Source of the DNA: Porphyra umbilicalis
Taxonomy: Eukaryota; Rhodophyta; Bangiophyceae; Bangiales; Bangiaceae
NCBI GenBank assembly: GCA_002049455.2
Contig: KV919037.1
Coordinates: 42,635-106,634, forward strand
Direction of reading: 5' to 3'
Length of the DNA stretch: 64,000 nt
In this document: piece after piece, positions 11,577 to 22,146 of the stretch
Position numbering within the stretch: the stretch's first letter is position 1
Layout of the letters: each line of letters starts with the position of its first letter
Notes under the pieces: generated by a model
Told to the model about the DNA's origin: nothing
Databases searched by the model: none
The model's input: the letters and a program-made list of their open reading frames with translations, nothing else
Made by a program: the position numbers and the translations under genes

Positions 11577-12953
11577 ATGGATCCGGATGCCCCCGCTCCC
11601 GCGGCGTCTTCCGAGGCGTCTTCAACATCTGGTGATGCTACCCCGAACGCTGCCAGCCCCGCAGGTGAGTTTTCTTGATCATTCTTCCATCTTACGACGT
11701 GCGTCGTCCCAGCACTGTGTATGGTACATCCTGGACATCGGTTTCTTCTCCTATATCTTTTTGGCTGAAGCGATCGTATCTGACCTGAATCATGGGCGCG
11801 TTTCTGTGATTTCGTACATGCATGGGACTCTCGACTATGATTTCGTGCATTTCCAGGCGTGTCGGACTCTGCAGGTCAATCATCCCAGGGCAAGCGGAAG
11901 TGCCGAGTGTGCCGGATGCAAGGGCACACCATCACCACGTGCCCGCTCCACATGAACGCCACCTACTTCTGTGGCTGCGGCCGGCCAACATGCACTGTGT
12001 GCCCGGTCGCATGCAAGACGTGCAACGTGCCCGGCCACAGCGAGGACACGCAAGTCGCCAAGATTCCGAAAGGATCACGCCAGCGAACCGCATTTGTTTG
12101 CGGTAAGCACAGCATGAATGACATGCACGCACGCTTGACGGAGATTATGCGCAAGCGACCCCTGACGGGGCGTCAACAGAAAGAGAAGCGCAAGAACGGC
12201 AAGGCGGCCCTAGCCGCGGCATCTAGCGACAATGGTGGCAGCCTATTGGCAGCTCACGTCACGCAGGCTACTATTGTCGACGAGTGGGGCCTCGGAGGCG
12301 CGGCAGCTGGGCCGCGGGCGCGACGTGCGGACGCGGTAGTGGCGGCCACGAAGGACGCTGGAGCAACAGCTGGAGGCGCCCGCCTGGCCGGCGCTATGGC
12401 GGCGGACCAGAGCATGCACGGCGACCGGGCAGTGACGGCGCCACCGGTGGCCCTCTCTCGCCCGTCGAGCGCTGGGTCGACGGTGGAGGAGGAGCGCTCG
12501 GCCGCGCTGGCGACTTTTGATGGGGCCTTTCGGGCGCTGCAGCAGCCCAAGTACACTCCCACCGAGCGCAAGTCTATGAAGGACGTCCTGGGCGAGGTCA
12601 AGATCAACGCGGCGCGTATGGGCTCCAACGCGGAGATTTACGGCTCCAGCAACCCCTTTTCGGTACGTACGAGCGCTCAGTTGCGAACCGCGAGTATGAG
12701 GTTTGTGAACATATCTGATGTGGAGCTGTCATCTCAGGTGAGACAAACGATGAACGCCTTTTTTGACGACCCCCACTATTTTAGCGGGTGCTCACTGACG
12801 GCCGAGACGGTGACGACGGATGCTGTAATGGAGATCCTGTCCGAGTGCGCCGTCAAGGCGGGCCTTTCCAACGTTGCTGCTCTCTCGTCCGTGAAGCAGT
12901 TCATCCTGGAACTGCGCCGCGCCAACGACAACCTTAGCGCCTACTTCTCTAAG
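11577..12953 (+). CDS. zinc-knuckle protein of unknown function, possibly mobile-element derived
   Basis: Two exons can be read: 11577-11664 (ATG, 29 codons plus one base) and 11857-12953, joined by an intron with donor GTGAGT and acceptor TTCCAG; phase matches. Exon 2 opens with a canonical knuckle CRVCRMQGHTITTC (C-x2-C-x4-H-x4-C), followed by a Cys-rich stretch (CGCGRPTCTVCPVACKTC) and a basic segment (KEKRKNGK). The later part, from about 12500, is ordinary globular-looking sequence. Exon 2 ends at a donor GTACGT (12954-12959) in phase 0. Continuation is unclear: the next good acceptor (13198-13199) gives an immediate stop in phase 0, so the 3' end is unresolved. Knuckles of this spacing occur in retroelement Gag and MULE-type proteins, but no transposase or RT motif is present. 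Confidence 0.6.
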
Positions 12954-13180
12954 GTACGTGTCGCTCCTGTACCGGCAAGCCACCAAAGGCGTTAGAACAA
13001 TGAGGAGCATTGTGACAGCCTCACCCTCCCCCACACACGAGCACGACTCCACTGGTGTCCAGCCGGCCCCGCCGGACGCGATGCGCGCTCAATCTTTAAC
13101 GACGTTCCGACCGTGCATTTGGAGCTATCCATTTATCCCTGTCCTCTCTGTCCTTTTCTGCCCATTCTCATGGCCTGTGA
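12954..13180 (+). other. probable intron of the zinc-knuckle gene
   Basis: Begins with donor GTACGT and ends near the pyrimidine-rich tract and CCAG acceptor at 13198-13199. Contains no protein-like frame. Whether the acceptor is used is not certain, because phase does not carry through. Confidence 0.35.
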
Positions 13181-13800
13181 CATTTTCTGACCCCTCCAGT
13201 GAACTCCCTCGGCCCGAAAAGGTCGGGGTTTGGGGAGGCGGCGGCGCCGTCGGATTCCGTGCAACACGAGAGCACAGGTGCACGCTGTTCGGCGGCGCCC
13301 GCCGCGCCCCTGATTCTGGGGCTGACTGTGTGGAGGAGATTGTGGGGGCCGGTGTGGCCGGGTTGTTGGAGTCGGTGGGTCGACCAGGTATGTAGACAGC
13401 GCGGGGTGCTGGCTGTTGCGATCGTCTTGCCTTGCGTACGTCCTGTTTTAGTGTGCGCCACTGTGTGCGGACCGGGCAGGTCTAGGGAGGGCCTTGATAG
13501 CCGTAGTCCGCACGGTGGGACGGTTCGGTTGCACGAGCGCCAATGCCGCTGTACACTTCATGCAATATGGACATGTACTGACTCGCTGCGTTTTGCTGTG
13601 CCAATGGCCGTTTATTCGCTGCTTCCCGTGTTCTGCGTTTTTTTCGGTGCGTGCCCGTGGTATGTGACTTTTTCTGACCCCACCAGTGAACGCCCCTTGC
13701 CGGATAAGGTCGGGGTTTGGGGCGGCGGCGGCGCCGTCGGATTCCGTGCAACACGAGAGCACAGGTGCACGCTGTCCGGCGGTGTGCGCGGCGCGCCGCT
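13181..13800 (+). repeat. duplicated exon-like segment, two copies 487 bp apart
   Basis: About 120 bases from 13181 recur from 13668, beginning in both with a pyrimidine-rich tract, TTTTCTGACCCC and a CCAG acceptor, then TGAAC. The following block, including GGTCGGGGTTTGGGG and CGTCGGATTCCGTGCAACAC, is nearly identical. Frame +1 after the acceptor reads ELPRPEKVGVWGGGGAVGF in copy 1 and ERPLPDKVGVWGGGGAVGF in copy 2. Similarity extends upstream of the acceptors more weakly. It looks like duplicated 3' exons, or repeated insertion of one element. Confidence 0.7.
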
Positions 13801-14769
13801 TTGGGGGTTGTGTTTCGCTCGTGGCGAAGCCGGTTCTTCCTCGCACGGTTTCGGTGCCTGTCTTGTTTTGTCTTTGTCTCTCTGTTTTCTTTCCTTCTGC
13901 GTTTGCCTGCGGGCTTGGGATGCTGTTGTTTCAGTTGTTTGGCAACCTTTAGTTTGATGCCGCTCACGTGTGGGTCTTTCTTTTTTTTGCCTTGAGCGTT
14001 GTTTCTCGGGGAGTCACCATGTTCCTTTTCTTTTCTCTTGTTTGTTTTCTTTCTTTTTCTGTGTTGTTGCCGCTGTGCGGCGGTTGTGGCTGAGCAAACC
14101 GTGGCATATGTTTTGGTTTCTTTTGCACGACAGCAACAGGACGCTTCCTTGCGGGCTTGTTGCGGGGCACCTCGACGGGGGGGGCAACAGATACGATGGT
14201 GCAACTCGCACCTGCACTGCAGGGGGCGCACATCGGCACGTTGGGTATTTTGAGCGGGGATGGATGGGGGCGTTGGAAGCGCAAGAAACTCTGGTGCGGG
14301 AGGCCTTAAGGACGGCGAAGCGGCGGTGGCACCAGGCGAGAAGAGCTCCGAGGAGTCTGCACGCCGGGGGGGGCAGGCAGCTGGGGTACGCGGGCAGCAG
14401 CGTGAGGAACGAGAGTGCAGGACAGAAAAGGACGGGGACGGTGGGGGGGGAGCTACTCGGAGAAGACGGCTGCTGGGAGGAATGCTTTGTGATGGAGAAG
14501 GGGCATGGCAGTCAGGTCCGGCCAAGTCGGCGGATAGAAATGGAGCAACCCCAGATGGGAGGGGGGCCGTCGGAACTGGAGGGGAGGAAGGTGGCATTTA
14601 AACAGCTGATGCCGGCGAGGAGGCTGGCAGGTACTCTGTGCGGTCAGCAAGACGTCCGCCCGCGGGCTACGGGCTCCCAAGAAAGGCTCACGTGCCCAAG
14701 TCCAGAGGGTGCGTACACTCGGGGTGCAAGCACTGCACGAGGGCCAATCAGAAAATCAAACGAAGGAAC
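13801..14769. other. intergenic accessory DNA
   Basis: Contains a T/C-rich stretch near 13870-14060 and a purine-rich stretch near 14240-14600. Reading frames here are short and have simple composition. No gene or known element recognised. Confidence 0.4.
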
Positions 14770-15085
14770 TTGGAAAGGCTCGAAAGAACCCCCCTCCACG
14801 CTGTCAGGTTTGGGTGTGGGGACGGCACACGGCCACACCGCCCACTGGCCCGGCGGCTCGAGGTGAAGCGCCAGTTCATTCTTCGGAATGGCGCCTTTCA
14901 AGAACCCCTCTCCGCGCCGTCTGGCTTGGGGGTGGGACGGCACACGGCCACGACACCCACCAGCACTGCGGCTCGAGATGAAGCGTCAGGTCAGATTCTG
15001 GAATAGCGGATTTGAAGATCTCCTCTCCGCAATGTCTTGTTCGGGGGTGGGGACGGCACACGGCCACAACACCTACCGTCAGACA
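14770..15085 (+). repeat. diverged tandem repeat, about 116 bp, three copies
   Basis: The marker ACGGCACACGGCCAC recurs at 14821, 14937 and 15052, a spacing of 115-116. Around each lie related blocks: CCTCTCCGC-like sequence, GGGGTGGGGACGG-like sequence, and a CTCGAGATGAAGCG-like 3' part. The copies differ by many substitutions, so the duplication is old. Confidence 0.75.
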
Positions 15086-16836
15086 CATAACTTTTCCTTT
15101 TTTCTAGTGCACGCGCGGGAGTACTTGCGGTTTGCCCCGTGTGCACACCTTTTCGGGCGGTACGCAGTGTATCGATCACTGCATCGGGTCGTTTGGGTAT
15201 GGTTCGGTGCGCAACATGCGTCCAACAGTTTGTGTAGTTTTTCTCGTCTGTAGCATGTCAGACGCGGTCAGACGGAAGCCGTACGTCGCGTTTCGTAGGA
15301 CGTCCGGGTCAGCTGCCTCAGAATGAGGGTGATGCGTTCAGACCCCAGGAAACGTCGATCTGGTCAGATGCGTGGACTGTATTTTGTGGTCAAGTCCGGC
15401 GATGGCGCTTCACGGGACAACCAAGGCACATTCTGTTCGAATTTTCAAGCAGACGCTCGCGACCCATCGTCCTGGAGAAGAGGGCTCCCGGTCGGCCGGC
15501 AGCCGCACCACCGCTGTCGTCGGGGTCATCACCGCGGCGGCCGCACACGCCCGACACACCCCCCGCGCGCGCGTCGGTGCGCGACCGCCCGCGACCAACA
15601 CAGCCGGCGCACGGTCGGCCGCCGCGCCGATGAGGCGACCAGCCCCACCCACCCACCCGCGCGCGCGTGCGGGTGTCCCCGCCGTGGCCACCGTGGCGCC
15701 CGTCCGCCTCCACGTCACCTGCACGGACCGCGGCGCCTGACGCCCCGCCCCGCCGGCGGCCGCACCGCCCGTCGCGCGCGATATGGCATGGTCCCAGGCG
15801 CCGCCGCCCCCGCGCTGACGCGGCGGCAGCGTTGACGGCGGCCCCGCCCGCTGCGGTGCCCCCCTACTCCTCGCCCCCACCACTGTCTGACGGGGGACGA
15901 GCTCCGCCGCCGTTGGGAGCGGGGAAGGGCGCCGGCAGCGCCACCTCCGCCACCCCTGCCGCGGCTGCCGCCGCAGTCGCGCCCACCATCGCCGTGACTG
16001 CGACGGGTGGTGGCTGCGACGGCGGCGGCGGCGGCGGCGGGCTGTGGTCCATGGCCCCACCGTCGCCGCTGCCGCCGCTAGCGGACGTGCGCACCGCCGC
16101 CGACGCGCCGGCGGGGGACGGCGGCGCGGAGTTCGACGGCGGGCTGCTTGCGGCGGCGGCGCCGCCGCCCAACTGCCGCGGTCGTGGCGACCGGGACGGG
16201 TGCGATGGCCGGCCGGCGGCGGTGTGCACGTCTAGAGGTGCGAGGGTATTCGTCTGCTTGTGGCTGGGGGGGGGAGGCGCGGCTATGACGGCGGCGGCGC
16301 GGGCGGCGGCGGCGGCTGTGCTTGTTGGCGGTGGCTTGTTTGCCGAGGACGCGCGGCCGCGCGAGGGGGGTGGGTCGCGTGGGCTGGTCGTCGGTGGCTG
16401 CTTCGCATGTTGTAAACAAGTTCAGGGTATTTCCGCGAACGCGTTTTCGGTTTACTTTGAGCTTGTCAAATAGCTAAGCCAGATCGCGTCAGGATATTTG
16501 CGCGAACGTGCGTTCAGAAAACGGCAATAGATACCTCCTCAGCTCTGAACGGGCACCTGGGGCTCACTATTGGGGGCACCTTCCACCGTTCTGATTGGGT
16601 TGACTCATGCGCCATGATGGCCGCCGCGGCTGGCGTGGAGCTGGCTGCCTCGCTCGAAGTGGGCTTCATTGCGCGGTCGACCACGTCGCTCCCGCGCTTG
16701 CTATCGCTCGTCCACGACCCCGTTGGCTCTCTCGACCCTTGCCCCTGTCCTTCCCCCAGGCGCCCAGAGACGGTCAAGGCGGTTGCTTCCCCTCCCCAGG
16801 TGGCTACGCGTCGGTGACGGCGGTCTGCTCGGTGCC
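15086..16836. other. intergenic, partly GC-rich low-complexity
   Basis: 15480-16360 is GC-rich and open in several frames on both strands with Ala/Gly/Pro/Arg composition, so coding potential cannot be judged by eye. 15086-15470 and 16390-16600 are lower GC with no gene-like features. Confidence 0.4.
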
Positions 16837-17228
16837 ATGGCGACGGCATTTGCCCCACCGACGGCCCTCCCCCTTCACCCCCACTGGTCACGGCCGGTCG
16901 GGCGGCCGCCGACGACGCTGCGCGTCGGGCGCCTCCCCGCCCGCCGTGTGGCGCCCATCTGCCCACAACCCTCCGGCTTGCTGCACCTTTTCCTCGGCCC
17001 CGACGCCCCCCCGCCCCCCGCCGCATCCTTGGCGTCTCCGTCACCCGCCCGCCGCCGCCGCGGCCGAGCCGCACCAGACGCGGTGCCGCTCGCGCCGGCA
17101 CCTGGTGCTCGTGCCGCCTCGCCGCCGCCGCCCGCGCGGCGGCGGCGGCGGCGGACGCATCCCCCCGCGGCCATCCGGCCGAGCTCCCCCGCGCTCCTCC
17201 GTGGGGGCGGGCGCCCCCCCCCCCCGTC

Positions 17229-17907
17229 GTGCCGACGCCCGCAGCGGGCGCCGCCGCCTTTACCAACGACCCCCCCCCCGACGCGGCGCCGACCCTCCCC
17301 TGCGGCGCGATGCTGTCGGCCCCCCCCTGCGCCACGGGCCCGTGCCCCTACCTCCGCTACCGGTGCCCCCGGGGCCACATCATCACGGCGGCGCGGGCGT
17401 CGCCCGCCGCCGTGGTGTGCCCCGCGTGCACCTTTGAGGGCACCTGCGGCGCGCCGCACCGCCCAAAGCACAGCATTGCGTCCCTCAAGGCGCTCGCGGC
17501 GAGCCGCGGCGGGTTTCTCCTCTCCTCGGCGTACGTGAATGCGCGTACGCCGGTCGTGTGGGCGTGCGGCGCGGGCCACGCGTGGCCGGCGACCGCCGAC
17601 AATGTACGGCGGGGCTCGTGGTGCCCGACGTGCGCGCGTGCCGCGTCGCGAGAGGCAGGGCTGGCGGGCGCCCGCGCAGCGGCGGCCGCGCGGGGGGGGC
17701 GTGCCTCTCCACCGCCTACGTCAACAACAAGGCGCCGCTCAAGTGGCGCTGCGCGGTGGGCCATGAGTGGTCGGCGCCGGCCAACAATGTGTGCCGAGGG
17801 GAGGGGGGGGGGCGCCCCCCCAGCTGGTGCCCAACGTGCGCGCGGGGGGGGGGAGGGGGGTGCCGTCGGCGCTCAACCGGCGGGGGCGGTTGGCCGAGGT
17901 GGCCTAG
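17229..17907 (+). CDS. zinc-ribbon (treble-clef-like) repeat protein, frame broken at G runs
   Basis: Contains three Cys-rich modules: YRCPRGHIITAARASPAAVV-CPAC near 17360-17430, WACGAGHAWPATADNVRRG-SWCPTC near 17560-17635, and WRCAVGHEWSAPANNVCRG-..-SWCPTC near 17743-17845. The pattern W-x-C-x2-GH-x-W ... WCP-x-C is that of the probable zinc-ribbon family found repeatedly in algal and other protist genomes; its function is not known to me. Between modules come linkers like ASRGG..LSSAYVNA. The reading moves from frame 3 to frame 2 at the G run near 17693-17699 and to frame 1 at G runs near 17800-17855, ending LNRRGRLAEVA then TAG at 17905-17907. The N-terminus is uncertain because a C run at about 17215-17225 may hide another shift; an ATG at 16837 in another frame is a candidate start. 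Confidence 0.6.
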
Positions 17908-18348
17908 GCGCGGCGGCCGTGGTGGGACGGGCGTCGTGCGACGGAACGCGCGGCGTGTGGTCTCGTCGACGGGTGGGGCGGTGGCGGTGCCTCGACGCAC
18001 GTTTTGCTGTTTTGTTCTGGGTAGCTTTTGGGGGCGGGAGGGGGGCGGGAGGGACTGGCGGAGGAGACAGCAGGCGCGAGGTTACTGTCCGCTTGGCATG
18101 TGGCAGTTCGATATCGTTTTTGTTTTTTTGTCATCGCAGGTGAGTAGTCGCCTCGTCTGCTGCGCGACCGAAAGGTGCGCGGGAGCTGGAGGAGATCCCC
18201 GGTGGAGAGCCATCCACAGCGGAGATCCTGGTACGAACAGACAACGTGACGAGATGCTCTGCGGACCGCGCGTTGTGTGGAAAGTTCCCTGCTCGCATTT
18301 TGCAACGACAAAAACTGTGCACGCTACTCCCGTAACCCAACCTCTTCT
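17908..18348. other. intergenic between convergent zinc-ribbon and p24 genes
   Basis: 3' flanks of two convergent genes. No coding frame with protein-like sequence; nothing else recognised. Confidence 0.45.
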
Positions 18349-19691
18349 CTATACCATGCGCTTGTTCATCGGCTTGTTGAACAGGCGCTTGATGAAGGCG
18401 ACCTGCATGCCCGACACGGCCAGCACGGCCAGGCACTCAATCAGGGACCACCACTTGACGCGCCGGTTGGTACTTGTGACGGCTGCCGCAGGCAAAGGAG
18501 CGCAGGTGACCAACAGGTGAGCAAACATGCAAACATATCACCAGCACGCGGCACACGAGAACGAAGAGAAGTTAGTTGTCATCCTACAGACGGACCACCC
18601 CCAGCGCGGGAACAACGCAGTCAAACAATGGCGGTGCTGCGGCACCAGGCCCCGCCCCCATGGTCGCATGGCCCAGAGGACAAAGCCAACCCCACCAACA
18701 AGACTGCTCTCTCCGAGCACAATGACCAATTTCTCCATCGCACCCAAGGCAGCCCACCTCCGCTCCAAACGTACTCACCAAGTGGCGGTCATGCAACTGC
18801 CGGTACTCCTCCTGGTGGAACGCAATCATCCGCGCTGAGTGCGCAATGGTGATGAGCGTCTGCTCCACGCTGTCCATGTGCTCCTTCTTGGCCAGCCCCG
18901 TCAGGTCAGGCGCCTCCCCATTGTCGACAACCAGCTTGACGGTCTTGTGGGAAACCATGGACATTTTGTTGGAGAAGCACAGCTTGTAGCTGCCGTCCTC
19001 GTTCGTGGGGATGGTGAACTTGCCCTCCCCTTCGCGAAGCGCCTCATAGACCATGACCGACTTGGGGTTGTACACCCGCACGTCAATATCCATGTGGGAA
19101 CCCTGCGTCACTGCGTAGGCTCCGCTGATGGTGTGGCCTGTCATCGGGACAGCGCGGGCAAGCGGGCAGAAAAAGAAGGGAACGGAGAGCGTCGTAGGTA
19201 GGTAACACACGTAACCCACGCACGTGCCCCGAGAAAAGGACATGAAGTCAGCAAGTCAGAAGAAGGTCATCGCAAGCTGCAGCAGCAGCGCCGTCTATCC
19301 GCTCGCCAGACGAGAAGTGCAGACGTACGAGACATCGGGTCGACGAGGACACCAGCCCAGACAACCCGCACATGGCCCGCGTCGTGGGAGACATGCTCGC
19401 ACCCCACCGGAAAGCATGGGTCAAACGGCGTCACCACCCCATGAAGAGCACACTGAGTTCGCCCAGCGTCAAGCGCTCTGCTTCTTGCAAAGACGCCGCC
19501 ACCACCCCCGTGCGTGCTCTCCCCCCGTCGCCCACAGACCAAACCCCTCCCCCCGCCCCCCTACCAAGCATACCCGCGTGCACCTCCTCATAAAAGCATT
19601 CCTCTTGCCCCGGCGGCAGGTCAAAGTTTAGCGCCGCCCCGACACCCAGCAGGGACGCGAGCGTGAGCGCGGCGGCGGCGACCGCCGCCAT
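18349..19691 (-). CDS. p24/TMED (emp24) family cargo receptor, three exons
   Basis: Transmembrane protein of COPI/COPII vesicles between ER and Golgi. Exons on the minus strand: 19691-19574, 19137-18775 and 18482-18349, with donors GTATGC and GTACGT and acceptors ACAG and GCAG; phases agree and the product is 204 residues, normal for the family. Residues 1-20 form a signal peptide (MAAVAAAALTLASLLGVGAA). The GOLD domain follows, with the two conserved cysteines (Cys32 in EECFYEEV, Cys93 in KLCFSNK) and motif EGKFTIPTNEDGSYKLCF. Then a helical segment (SARMIAFHQEEYRQLHDRHL), the TNRRVKWWS junction, one membrane segment (LIECLAVLAVSGMQVAFI) and tail KRLFNKPMNKRMV. An upstream in-frame ATG at 19745 would add 18 residues before the signal peptide; I chose 19691 because it begins the hydrophobic core directly. 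Confidence 0.93.
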
Positions 19692-20644
19692 CCGCCCCGG
19701 CCGCCGCGGCTGCAGGCGGGACCCGGAAGGGGTGACCCCAAACATGGTGCGCCGATGGTGGACTTCAGGAAGGGACGAAGGAAAGGGGACCTTGCGGACG
19801 AGGTCTTGGGGGGTGACGCGTAGGAACGGGGTGTGGGCGACAGGGACGCTGGGGTCGGCAGCGGATGCTGGCGGTCGACAGGATGCTCGACCGAAGTGCG
19901 TTTGACCATATCTACAATCATGCTGACAGCATCTCAGTTTTCGGAGAGCTTCGCCGAGACTTGCTCCAAAGGCTTGATTTTCTGGGTATACAGAAACTCG
20001 GCACAGATCAACAAAGAGTCTTGTCAATGGTTCGTGCCCACCGTGGCGAAAAAGAAAAAAAAAGACCAGTCTGTGGGTTGGGCAGCGCCATTTCTACTTG
20101 CCAATCGATGGCTGCGGGGTGCCCCGCCTCGGGCACTGCCGTCCGCCGCACTCGCGGCCAGTGGACACTTCTGCACCGGTGCGCGCTCGACTGCTGGGGT
20201 GACATTGGGCCGCGCTAGCCCACTTGAGGGCGTACTAGCGCCTCCCACTACCGCCGGCGCACCGCCTGTTCAGAGAGAAAAGTTGGACCTGTGTCATGTT
20301 GAATAGTACACGGTACTGTATGGAGGACGGTGGGAAACCCTCGGCCGCCCATATCACCTGACTTACCTCCGCTGCAGCCCGTCGCTACAAACTAACGCAA
20401 GGCACGTGTACAGACGTCTCTGTGCACATACTGATACAGATCCGCGTGAATACCGAGCGCATTTTCTTGCCTGCGCTGCAGTTGTGTGGTCACAGCCCCA
20501 CAGCGAACAGAACAGCAACGTGGGGTTTTAATGTGCTCCTCGATGCGGCATCCCACCCATGCTGGGGAAAGGCACGCGTGGGCACCCGCAGTCATCCTCA
20601 CCCGATGTCCCTCCGGGGAATGGTTCCAGGCCCATCGCCATCCA
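19692..20644. other. upstream region of p24, divergent from AIM24
   Basis: Holds the p24 5' UTR and promoter, and an A-rich tract near 20050-20062. No gene seen. The stretch to 21318 is shared by two divergent genes. Confidence 0.45.
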
Positions 20645-20715
20645 AGATTGGCGGAGTCGGAAAAGCGCGGGTCTCTCATCATAAGAGACCCGCGCTTTTC
20701 CGACTCCGCCAATCT
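20645..20715. repeat. perfect palindrome, 32-bp arms, 7-nt loop
   Basis: Arm 20645-20676 (starts AGATTGGCGGAGTCGG) is the exact reverse complement of 20684-20715; the loop is CATCATA. It abuts a second perfect palindrome with no bases between. As DNA it could extrude a cruciform; as RNA it would form a perfect 32-bp hairpin. Confidence 0.97.
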
Positions 20716-20754
20716 CATGCAACCTGCAACCCATGATGGGTTGCAGGTTGCATG
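20716..20754. repeat. perfect palindrome, 19-bp arms, 1-nt spacer
   Basis: Arm CATGCAACCTGCAACCCAT (20716-20734), a single G, then the exact reverse complement (20736-20754). It begins at the base after the preceding palindrome ends. Confidence 0.97.
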
Positions 20755-21318
20755 CGTGGACCTCGTACGGAACGATCTCGAAATATGACGTCCCAACGGA
20801 AGCGCACACGAGGCCATGACTACTTTTTGGGTCCACTTGGGTGCCTGCGTGTACTGTGTTCGCATGCACTGCAGGAGGGGTATGTCATGGGTTGGATTGG
20901 CTGGCTCCACTACTCGAGGCACTACTCCTGACTGTAGCGCTTCCAGAATCATTATTTCAGTCTGCCCGGTTTTCGGTGATCCAGAGAGAAGCACAGGAAA
21001 TAGTACGAGGGGGACGAGAGCACTCAAGAGCTTCTTGTCTTTTGCAAGAAACCAATGTTTGATTGGCTGGGATGGCAGATCATACAATACAGCAAACTGT
21101 TGATCTTTGGGCTGTACAGCATCGTTCGATACCTCCCCGGTCCGACACCAATTGACGCCAGTCCGCCGCAACGCTGTCCACTCCTCACCACCCGTGCTTG
21201 TACACGCCTACTCGAACGTCACTGTCTCTGCCGTCCTACGCCAACGTTACCGCCGTCCTTCTCCAACGTCACTGCCGTCCCGCCCGCCTCCGGTTTCCCG
21301 TCTCCCCACAGGTGCACC
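20755..21318. other. AIM24 5' region
   Basis: Ordinary sequence, then from about 21190 a pyrimidine-rich leader with three imperfect copies of an AACGTCACTGCCGTC-like unit. A CCCCACAG at 21304-21311 just before the ATG could be the acceptor of a 5' UTR intron. Confidence 0.4.
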
Positions 21319-22146
21319 ATGGCGGCTCACGCTCCCTCCCCCCATTCTTACCCGTCTGCCCCCTACGGGCAGCCCTCGGCCCCCCCTGCCCCTCCCACCA
21401 GCAGCAGTGGGGCTTTCCCGGCGGCCATGTCCGCCGCTCCCCAGGGCCTCGCCGCCTTTGCCGCCGCCGCCGGGGAGGCGCCCGCCGCCCCCGGAGGCGG
21501 CGCCTTTCAACTCCAATCCTCCAAGATGCTGCGCGTGCAAGTCACCTCCTCGGTGCTTGTCAAGGTCGGCGCCATGGTCGCCTACCGGGGGGCGTTGAGC
21601 TTTAACCGCGCGTCGGCGCGCAAGCAGGGCGTCGGGCGTCTTCTCAAAAAGATGGTGACGGGGGAGGGCGTGTCGCTGACGGTGGCGGCGGGACAGGGCG
21701 CCCTGTACCTCGCCGACGATGCGAAGAATATCATTCTCTTGCAGCTGAGCGCCGGCGAAAGCATCTCCGTGTCGGGGAACGACGTGCTCGCCTTTCAAGA
21801 CGGCATCTCGTGGGACGTTCGCATGGTGCAGGGGGCGGGCGGGATGATGTCTGCGGGGCTCTCCAATGTGCTCCTCACCGGCCCGGGCGCCGTGGCCATC
21901 ACGTGCCACGGGGACCCGCTGGCGCTGTCTGTCGGACCAAATGCGGACGCGTGTGTGGACCCCGACGCGGCGGTGGCGTGGAGTGGGCACCTCAAGCCGA
22001 CGCTAAAGACCGACATTTCCCTGCGCGGGGTGTTTGGCCGCGGCTCTGGGGAGGCCATCCAGATGGCATTTGCGTCGCCAACGCCCGGCTTTGTTGTCGT
22101 ACAACCGTACGAGGAGAAGTCGATGCAGTCGGACGGCACATGTTGA
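21319..22146 (+). CDS. AIM24-family protein
   Basis: 275 residues from the ATG at 21319 to TGA at 22144-22146, one uninterrupted frame. Residues 1-70 are a Pro/Ala/Ser-rich leader, perhaps a disordered or targeting region. From about residue 75 the AIM24 fold begins (FQLQSSKMLRVQVTSSVLVK), with the family's typical beta-strand pattern: GAMVAYRGALSF, the GRLLKKMVTGEGVSLT segment, GQGALYLADDAKNIILLQL, and ISVSGNDVLAFQDGISWDV. Bacterial and eukaryotic members share this TRAP-like beta fold; the yeast member affects mitochondrial inner-membrane organisation, but many algal members resemble bacterial ones and have no known role. Divergent from p24, no intron in the coding region. Confidence 0.88.
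   Translation: MAAHAPSPHSYPSAPYGQPSAPPAPPTSSSGAFPAAMSAAPQGLAAFAAAAGEAPAAPGGGAFQLQSSKMLRVQVTSSVLVKVGAMVAYRGALSFNRASARKQGVGRLLKKMVTGEGVSLTVAAGQGALYLADDAKNIILLQLSAGESISVSGNDVLAFQDGISWDVRMVQGAGGMMSAGLSNVLLTGPGAVAITCHGDPLALSVGPNADACVDPDAAVAWSGHLKPTLKTDISLRGVFGRGSGEAIQMAFASPTPGFVVVQPYEEKSMQSDGTC

Noticed and set aside
15667-16473. Plus-strand frame of 268 codons
   Set aside because: Ala/Gly/Pro-rich with no domain, and the other strand is equally open; not enough to call a gene, though its last 60 codons look somewhat less biased.
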